25,190 bases of DNA, taken from assembly GCA_023430545.1 (NCBI GenBank), contig JAEZAF010000106.1:1-25190 (forward strand), read 5' to 3'. Every line of letters starts with the position of its first letter. The stretch's first letter is position 1. Position numbers and translations under genes: made by a program. The notes beneath the pieces are model-generated. The model was not told where the DNA came from. It did not search any database and saw only the letters and a list, made by a program, of their open reading frames with translations. This document shows, in pieces, positions 20,348 to 25,190 of this stretch. This DNA is from Chloroflexota bacterium (GTDB lineage: Bacteria; Chloroflexota; Anaerolineae; Aggregatilineales; Phototrophicaceae).

Positions 20348-23300
20348 TTACAGTATATCCACCGGATCAAGCTCGACAAACCAGCCGAGTGCAGCGGTAT
20401 CCACGCCGCGCAGCAGCATATTCGGGTCCGGGCTGCGAATCAGGATGTGCCAGCGGTACTGGTCATTCAGGCGCTGGAAGAAGCACGGGGCCGGACCGAT
20501 CAGTTCTGTCGCCGTCATCAGCCGCTCGTCGATCAGATGCTGAAGCTGTGCCGCCGCACGCATGGCCGCATCCCGCGCCTTGATCTCCTGCGCATCCGAG
20601 AACAGGATACGCGCCAGCCGTCGGAAAGGCGGATAGCCCAGTTCGCGACGGTATTCCAGTTCGCGTGCGTAAAATCCGGCGTAATCGTGCTGTGATGCCG
20701 CCTGAATCGCGTAATGCTCCGGCTGATAGGTCTGTAAAATTACCTGTCCGCCCAGCAGGCCACGCCCCGCACGCCCTGCAACCTGCGTCAGAAGCTGGAA
20801 AGTGCGCTCTCCGGCGCGGAAGTCCGGCAGATTCAGTCCGACATCCGCGCTGATCACGCCGACCAGCGTTACACGCGGCAGGTCCAGCCCTTTGGCAACT
20901 AACTGCGTCCCGACCATCACATCCGCCTCGTGATTCAGGAAACGCAGCAGGATGGCGTCGTGCATATCAGGACGACGGGCAGTATCGGAATCCCAGCGGA
21001 CAATACGCGCCCGTGGAAAGCGGCTGCTGAGTTCCTCTTCTACCTGCTGCGTCCCCGCCCCGAAGAACTTGATCCGCCGCGATTTGCAGTTCGGGCAGGT
21101 GGCCGGAGTCCGTTCCTCGTATCCACAGTGATGACAGCGCAGGCTCTCGCTGTGCTGGTGATGCGTCAGCGGCATATCACAGCGTGGGCAGTGGACGACA
21201 TAGCCGCAGTCCCGGCAGAAGACGTAGGTCGATGCACCGCGCCGGTTCAGCAGCAAAATCGCCTGTTCCCCCTGTGCCAGCGTCTGCGTCAGGGCTTCTT
21301 CCAGTGCCCGGCTGAAGATCGACGTGTTACCATGCTTCAGTTCCTCACGCATATCGACCAACTGCACCGGCGGGAGATCAATCGTCAGGGCATCGTCGCC
21401 GGTATACGACTCGGCCTGATAGCGTGTCGGCAGTCGTTCGCGCTCGGTCTGCGCCAGAATGCGCTGGCGATGTCCCATAATGCGGTCCGGCAGATGCATA
21501 TAGGTCAGGTCACTTTCCGGGTCATGGGCGCGGTGAAAGGTCTCAAGATCCGGTGTGGCACTGCCTAGAATCACCGCGCCGTCGTTGTTGTCCATCATCC
21601 ATTCCGCGACTGCCCTCGCATCATAATGCGGCGTCGAGAAGTTCTTGAAGCTGTCGTCGTGCTCTTCATCGATACACACCAGCCCGACATCCGGCAGCGG
21701 CGCAAACAGCGCGGAGCGTGTCCCGACGACAATCGGCACCAGCCCCTCACGACAGCGCCGCCATGTGTCGTACAGTTCACCGGGGGACAGGCGGCTGTGA
21801 ATCAGACACACCTTGCCGGGAAACCGTGCCACCACCCGCCGCACGGTCTGGGCGGTCAGCGCGATTTCCGGCACTAAGAAGATCGCCTGCCGCCCCTGCG
21901 CGATCACGGCTTCAATTGCGCGCAGGTAAATCTCGGTCTTGCCGCTGCCAGTCACGCCGTGAAGCAGGAATTTGGAGGAGGGGCGGGACCCCCACCCACC
22001 TTTTGCATGATCATTGTCTTCGGTAGATGTGTGCTGGGACCCCCTCCCGGCCTCCCCCGTAGACGGGGGAGGAGCTGGCTCAAGGTATATGTTAGCTTGA
22101 GATATTCTGCGCGATTTCGCTCTATGGTCGGTTTGCTCTTGCTGGCTATTGCGATTATGTTGAGGCTCTGCCCGATCGTAGCCAGTCCCCTCCCCGTAGA
22201 CGGGGAGGGTTAGGGTGGGGTCTTTTAAGGCCGCCCGAATCTGTGCCAGCACAGACTCCATGTCCGTCATCACCTCAGCATTGGTGAAGCGCAGCACCCG
22301 ATAGCCCAGTGATTCTAAAAATGCCTGGCGGATTGCATCTTCTTCACCGGTATACTGATGAATCGGCCCATCGACCTCAACAATCAGACGGCGCTCGCGG
22401 CAGTAGAAATCCACAATAAAGCGGTCAATTGCATGCTGACGACGGAATTTATACCCATCCAGCCGCTGTCGTCGAAGCTGCCGCCAGAGGACTTTTTCAG
22501 CCACGGTGGGTTCAACGCGATTTTCCTGTACCAGCGGCTTCAGCAGCCGCCATAGATGTGAAGGCGTCTGCCAGCGGTTTTGCTCAACAGACCCCCACCC
22601 CGCCTCCCCCGTAGACGGGGGAGGAGCTGACTCAGCGTTTGCAGTGGTTTGATATATCTTGCTTGCCTCAGATTTATCGTTAGTTTTACTGCTGGGTCGT
22701 TTGTGTTGCGTACGTCGATCAGGGTGAGATGTAGCATCATCATAGCCAATCCCCTCCCCGGCAACGGGGAGGGTTAGGGAGGGGTCTAACCTCGGCGCGA
22801 TCCGTTCCCACACCCGCTGCTGACCCGGTGTCAGGGACGGAGCCGCCGCCGGGACAAAATCCCGCAGCGCGAGCGAATCCCGCCAGGTTTCTTTTTCGCC
22901 CAGCAGTACCAGATCGAGGTCGGCCAGCCGCTTGAGATCGGCCAGTTTCGCGCCGGTTTGGGCGTACACCCAGCTCACATCCACCGGCTCGAATTCCCGC
23001 GCCAGCACCTTGAGAATATGCAGGTCACGCTCGCCCTTGCGAAGCTGAAGCGCGGCTTCATCCACTTCTTCATGCGGCAGGGTCAGCCGGACGAACTCGC
23101 CATACTCATCGAACTCGATCAGTTCATCTTCATCGGCCAGTTTTTTGAGGGTAGCGCGGGTCGATCCGGTTGCGGACAGCACATGCTGTACCGGGGCTTC
23201 ATAGCCGTTGGACGTCAGGTCTGCCACCACTTCCAGCAGATCGGCCCGCACCGACTTTTTGCCCAGATAGCGCATCACATCCGGGATAGTGTCGGGATGA

Positions 23301-23914
23301 ATCGCCAGCGCCGCCGTCTGGATGGTCTGTGGACGTGTCCCCGGCGGAGACAGCACCGGCTCGGTCTGAAGCAAGCCGCGCTGAGACAGATCCCGCACCA
23401 CCTTGTCCAGCTTGTCGCTCTGGATCGACTGGCGAAGCTGGCGCAGGCGGACCCGCTTGCGCCGTTTAACCAGCGACAGCACCTGTGCTTCCAGCGGATT
23501 GAGGTCTGATGGTACTTCAGCATCTGCATCTTCAGATGATGAATCCGCCAGCGAGAGCAGCAGATCGCTGTGGCCGACCAGCCCCGGTGGCAGCCACAGC
23601 CACAGGCACATCCCCAGCGGAGCCAGCGTCGTATCACTGATCCAGCGTGAAATCTGGATCTGGTCTTCAGTCAGTACCGGCTGCGGGTCCAGCCGTGCTT
23701 CAATCGGTTTGGTATTCTCAACAGGGCTGTACGGCTTCAGCGCGATGACCATCGCCGCCTGCTTCGCCGTCCCGAACGCCACGCGCACCAGATGACCAGG
23801 CACGATTTTGCCTTGCATCTCGTCCGGGATGTGATAGGTATAGGTGTGATGGAGTGGGCGGTTGAGCGCCACCTCTGCATAAGGCATCGGCAGCCGCTCG
23901 GTGAATTCAGCCAT
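20348..23914 (-). CDS. priA: Primosomal protein N' (PriA helicase) with inserted DUF559 nuclease domain
   Basis: PriA restarts stalled replication forks. The N-terminus (MPYAEVALNRPLHHTYTYHI) is the 3' DNA-binding domain. The helicase core has Walker A GVTGSGKT (653-660), FLVPEIALT, Walker B DEEH (749-752), the GSATPDLET motif and QVAGRAGRG (1044-1052). Eight cysteines in CxxC pairs (900/903, 909/912, 927/930, 940/943) form the two zinc sites. So the enzyme looks intact, but at 1188 residues it is far longer than the usual 700-850. About 270 residues (377-647) between LTPGQQRVWERIAPRL and KFLLHGVTG are foreign: element-coded Pro/Gly-rich stretches around a complete DUF559 domain. The region before that (about 115-350) is also longer than in E. 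coli. The frame has no stop or frameshift. The start at 23914 lacks a strong ribosome site; Met10 is an alternative. Confidence 0.93.
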   Translation of the reverse strand: MAEFTERLPMPYAEVALNRPLHHTYTYHIPDEMQGKIVPGHLVRVAFGTAKQAAMVIALKPYSPVENTKPIEARLDPQPVLTEDQIQISRWISDTTLAPLGMCLWLWLPPGLVGHSDLLLSLADSSSEDADAEVPSDLNPLEAQVLSLVKRRKRVRLRQLRQSIQSDKLDKVVRDLSQRGLLQTEPVLSPPGTRPQTIQTAALAIHPDTIPDVMRYLGKKSVRADLLEVVADLTSNGYEAPVQHVLSATGSTRATLKKLADEDELIEFDEYGEFVRLTLPHEEVDEAALQLRKGERDLHILKVLAREFEPVDVSWVYAQTGAKLADLKRLADLDLVLLGEKETWRDSLALRDFVPAAAPSLTPGQQRVWERIAPRLDPSLTLPVAGEGIGYDDATSHPDRRTQHKRPSSKTNDKSEASKIYQTTANAESAPPPSTGEAGWGSVEQNRWQTPSHLWRLLKPLVQENRVEPTVAEKVLWRQLRRQRLDGYKFRRQHAIDRFIVDFYCRERRLIVEVDGPIHQYTGEEDAIRQAFLESLGYRVLRFTNAEVMTDMESVLAQIRAALKDPTLTLPVYGEGTGYDRAEPQHNRNSQQEQTDHRAKSRRISQANIYLEPAPPPSTGEAGRGSQHTSTEDNDHAKGGWGSRPSSKFLLHGVTGSGKTEIYLRAIEAVIAQGRQAIFLVPEIALTAQTVRRVVARFPGKVCLIHSRLSPGELYDTWRRCREGLVPIVVGTRSALFAPLPDVGLVCIDEEHDDSFKNFSTPHYDARAVAEWMMDNNDGAVILGSATPDLETFHRAHDPESDLTYMHLPDRIMGHRQRILAQTERERLPTRYQAESYTGDDALTIDLPPVQLVDMREELKHGNTSIFSRALEEALTQTLAQGEQAILLLNRRGASTYVFCRDCGYVVHCPRCDMPLTHHQHSESLRCHHCGYEERTPATCPNCKSRRIKFFGAGTQQVEEELSSRFPRARIVRWDSDTARRPDMHDAILLRFLNHEADVMVGTQLVAKGLDLPRVTLVGVISADVGLNLPDFRAGERTFQLLTQVAGRAGRGLLGGQVILQTYQPEHYAIQAASQHDYAGFYARELEYRRELGYPPFRRLARILFSDAQEIKARDAAMRAAAQLQHLIDERLMTATELIGPAPCFFQRLNDQYRWHILIRSPDPNMLLRGVDTAALGWFVELDPVDIL
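21974..22036 (-). repeat. Short remnant of the same element type, next to the helicase core
   Basis: Between element A and the FLLHG helicase strand lie about 21 codons (627-647) that end in KGGWGSRPSS. At 21985-22000 the plus strand reads GGGACCCCCACCCACC, the same outer end as the full elements, but the rest is missing. It looks like a truncated third copy or the scar of an earlier insertion. Confidence 0.5.
22037..22223 (-). repeat. Intragenic element A in priA (codes residues 566-626)
   Basis: The element is about 187 bp. The left end GGACCCCCTCCCGG and the right end GGGTTAGGGTGGGGTCT mirror each other. Each end contains a hairpin: CCTCCCCCGT-AG-ACGGGGGAGG (22051-22072), and a near-copy CTCCCCGT-AG-ACGGGGAG close to 22190-22208. 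The inner 100 or so bases are unstructured. Read in the priA frame it encodes DPTLTLPVYGEGTGYD at one end and PPPSTGEAGRGS at the other, without stops. Confidence 0.8.
22223..22588 (-). other. DUF559 (Vsr-like PD-(D/E)XK) nuclease domain embedded in PriA
   Basis: Residues 443-564 of the PriA frame form a complete DUF559 domain, normally a separate protein of about 120 residues. It has the opening helix (TVAEKVLWRQLRRQRLDG), YKFRRQHAIDRFIVDFYC, RLIVEVDGPIHQ, and the closing GYRVLRFTNAEVM and helix. Asp502, Glu513 and Asp515 are the likely metal-binding residues of the PD-(D/E)XK fold, and Gln493-His494 are also family-typical. The domain therefore looks intact rather than decayed. It lies exactly between elements A and B. 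DUF559 proteins are related to very-short-patch-repair nucleases, but their biological role is largely unknown. Confidence 0.88.
22589..22787 (-). repeat. Intragenic element B in priA (codes residues 377-442)
   Basis: The element is about 199 bp with the same plan as element A. It has an outer end AGACCCCCACCCC, a hairpin CCTCCCCCGT-AG-ACGGGGGAGG identical to that of A, a diverged inner part, then CCCTCCCCGGCAACGGGGAG, GGTTAGGG and AGGGGTCT. In frame it encodes DPSLTLPVAGEGIGYD and PPPSTGEAGWGS, closely matching A's ends. The outer ends are conserved while the interiors differ, as in non-autonomous mobile repeats. Confidence 0.8.
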
Positions 23915-23951
23915 TAATGAAACGCCGTCAACCGGTGATCAGAATATGGCT

Positions 23952-23957
23952 ATTATA
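23952..23957 (-). promoter_or_regulatory. -10 box of priA
   Basis: TATAAT on the minus strand, about 38 bases before the priA ATG. The -35 region is not recognisable, so the call rests on the -10 box and its position. Confidence 0.45.
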
Positions 23958-24046
23958 GAACGGATAAGCCAGTTTTTCGCAGGGGAAAGGCGCAGGAAAA
24001 CCGGAACGTTAAACCCGATCACGCGATGATGAGCTAAACGTCACTC

Positions 24047-25190
24047 TCACACCATCATGATGAACGGGGCATCCTCGCGGTTCGGGCTTTTGATCCACGC
24101 ACCGCCGCCCATTCGCTCCAGCTTTTCCCGCCCCTGCTGAAAATAAGCTTCTGCCTCTTCCGGGTCTGACAGAATTCTTCCCAGGCTAAGCTGACACGCT
24201 GCTTCCTGATAGATGGTACTGCCCTTCGCCAGTTCCAGCGCTTCCTGAAGATACCCGCGTGCACTGGTGCTGTTCATGGCGCATTCGGCCATCGCCCGCA
24301 GCGCCGAGATCTTTGCATGAGTCAGATTATTCTTCTCGGCAATCCACAATGCTTCTTCGGTGCATTGACGCGCCTTGCGGATGTCGTTCATCTTCAGGTG
24401 ACACATCCCGATATAGGCATAAGCCAGACTCAGGCCCTCAGTCTGTCCCTTCGCATTGCGTGCATCATGCGTCAGATCATTGAATGCCTCCGCATAGCGT
24501 TCCATGAAGAAGTATACGATCCCACGATTGGACTGCGCCCGCACCATTTCCTTGTCGTGATGAAATGTCACCGCCAGTTCGAAATGCTGCTGAATCAGCG
24601 GCAGGGCTTCTTCCAGTTTGCCGCGTGTCAGGTTCACCAGCCCCAGATTACCTGTGGCGATCAGATAGGTTTCACTGCAATGGTTGGACTTCGCCTGTTT
24701 GTGCCCCTTCTCGATAAGGAGTTCCGCACTCCGCAGGTCACCGGCACACCAGTGCGCCATCCCGATATCGACCAGCACTCCGGCCACATCACACACATGG
24801 TCTGTCAGTTGGAAGAACTGATGCGCCTCCTGATAATCCAGAATCGCATTCTGATAATCGCCTTGAATGTAACAGCGGATCACGCCGCGATGATGGTAAA
24901 AGCTGCCCTTCAGCACATCAGACAGTTCCGGCGTCGATTGAATCTCCGCTTCCAGTTCCTGAAGCATATCCATCAGATCATCGATCTGTCCCAGCCCACG
25001 GTAAAGCGGGATCAATGCCAGCTTGATGTAAAAGTCCGCATACCGCGCCTGTTCGTCACTCATCTGATGACGGGCAATCTCGCGGATCTGCTTGATAAGG
25101 CCTTCAGCATCCCTCGGGTTCAACTGTTTGGTGCCGAAGGTCCCGATCACATCCACAATTTTGCGAATAAGTTCGAAATCGCGGTCATCG
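24047..25190 (-). CDS. TPR-repeat protein (5' end beyond window)
   Basis: The frame is open from the right window edge, so the N-terminus is missing; an internal GTG at 25156 is not a convincing start. The 380 or so visible residues are built of helical repeats of about 35-40 residues. Examples are HHRGVIRCYIQGDYQNAILDYQEA, YLIATGNLGLVNLTRGKLEEA, VRAQSNRGIVYFFMERYAEA and AYAYIGMCHLKMNDIRKARQ, all with the small/Gly-Ala/Tyr pattern of tetratricopeptide repeats. At least seven can be seen. Such arrays bind partner proteins. They often form the C-terminal half of Chloroflexota signalling ATPases or transcription activators (MalT/SARP-like), so the missing part may hold an effector domain. It ends 133 bases before priA with no clear terminator. 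Confidence 0.82.
   Translation of the reverse strand, partial: DDRDFELIRKIVDVIGTFGTKQLNPRDAEGLIKQIREIARHQMSDEQARYADFYIKLALIPLYRGLGQIDDLMDMLQELEAEIQSTPELSDVLKGSFYHHRGVIRCYIQGDYQNAILDYQEAHQFFQLTDHVCDVAGVLVDIGMAHWCAGDLRSAELLIEKGHKQAKSNHCSETYLIATGNLGLVNLTRGKLEEALPLIQQHFELAVTFHHDKEMVRAQSNRGIVYFFMERYAEAFNDLTHDARNAKGQTEGLSLAYAYIGMCHLKMNDIRKARQCTEEALWIAEKNNLTHAKISALRAMAECAMNSTSARGYLQEALELAKGSTIYQEAACQLSLGRILSDPEEAEAYFQQGREKLERMGGGAWIKSPNREDAPFIMMV

Noticed and set aside
21974..22787. Intein in PriA near the P-loop
   Set aside because: The insert lacks intein splicing blocks (no Cys/Ser at the start, no His-Asn-Cys/Ser/Thr at the end) and lies before, not within, the Walker A motif.
20348..23914. priA as a pseudogene broken by repeats
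   Set aside because: The frame is continuous and all helicase motifs and eight zinc cysteines are present.

Overview
The window looks like chromosomal DNA of a moderately GC-rich bacterium, most likely a Chloroflexota (Anaerolineae-like) member. The lineage is inferred from the membrane transglutaminase with Thr/Pro-rich linkers, the MuiA-family protein, the GT-C protein with a large exterior C-terminal domain, and the many short GC-rich palindromic repeats. No marker gene in the window fixes it. I see no phage, plasmid, CRISPR or rRNA/tRNA genes.

Layout. (1) 1-5785, minus strand: a polysaccharide or glycolipid gene cluster. Read in its own direction it has a WecA/MraY-type polyprenyl-phosphate sugar-phosphate transferase, a WbpP/GalE-like UDP-sugar 4-epimerase, a GT1 (UGT-fold) glycosyltransferase and two GT4 glycosyltransferases. 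The last one runs off the left edge, and the last three genes are tightly packed. (2) 5786-6803: a noncoding stretch with palindromic repeats and, on the minus strand, the RNase P RNA gene rnpB, which has no protein-coding signal. (3) 6804-10995, plus strand: two translationally close signalling genes, a PAS3-GAF-kinase-receiver hybrid histidine kinase and a receiver-kinase protein. (4) 11169-13664, plus strand: a TgpA-like membrane transglutaminase with its own promoter. (5) 13665-14443: a repeat-rich gap with a terminator. (6) 14444-20263, minus strand: a MuiA-family protein, a GAF-domain protein preceded by a promoter-structured RNA-terminator unit of about 180 nt, a GT-C membrane glycosyltransferase and an unrecognised protein whose end overlaps it. 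(7) 20348-23914, minus strand: priA, greatly enlarged. (8) 24047 to the right edge: a partial TPR protein.

Most striking point. PriA (1188 aa) carries about 270 extra residues just before its Walker A motif. The insert is a complete DUF559 (Vsr-like PD-(D/E)XK) nuclease domain bracketed by two copies of a roughly 190-200 bp element. Each element has hairpin-containing inverted ends, and all of it stays in frame. A related element architecture recurs in the intergenic DNA at 5928-6109, and part of that copy recurs at 14125-14188. This looks like a repeat/nuclease composite that can live inside an essential gene.

Second point. The 16751-16933 minus-strand unit begins at a good sigma70-type promoter, its 5' and 3' ends can pair, and it ends in a U-rich terminator just before the GAF gene. 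It is a candidate new structured RNA (6S-like) or a riboswitch-type attenuator; I could not assign it to a known class.
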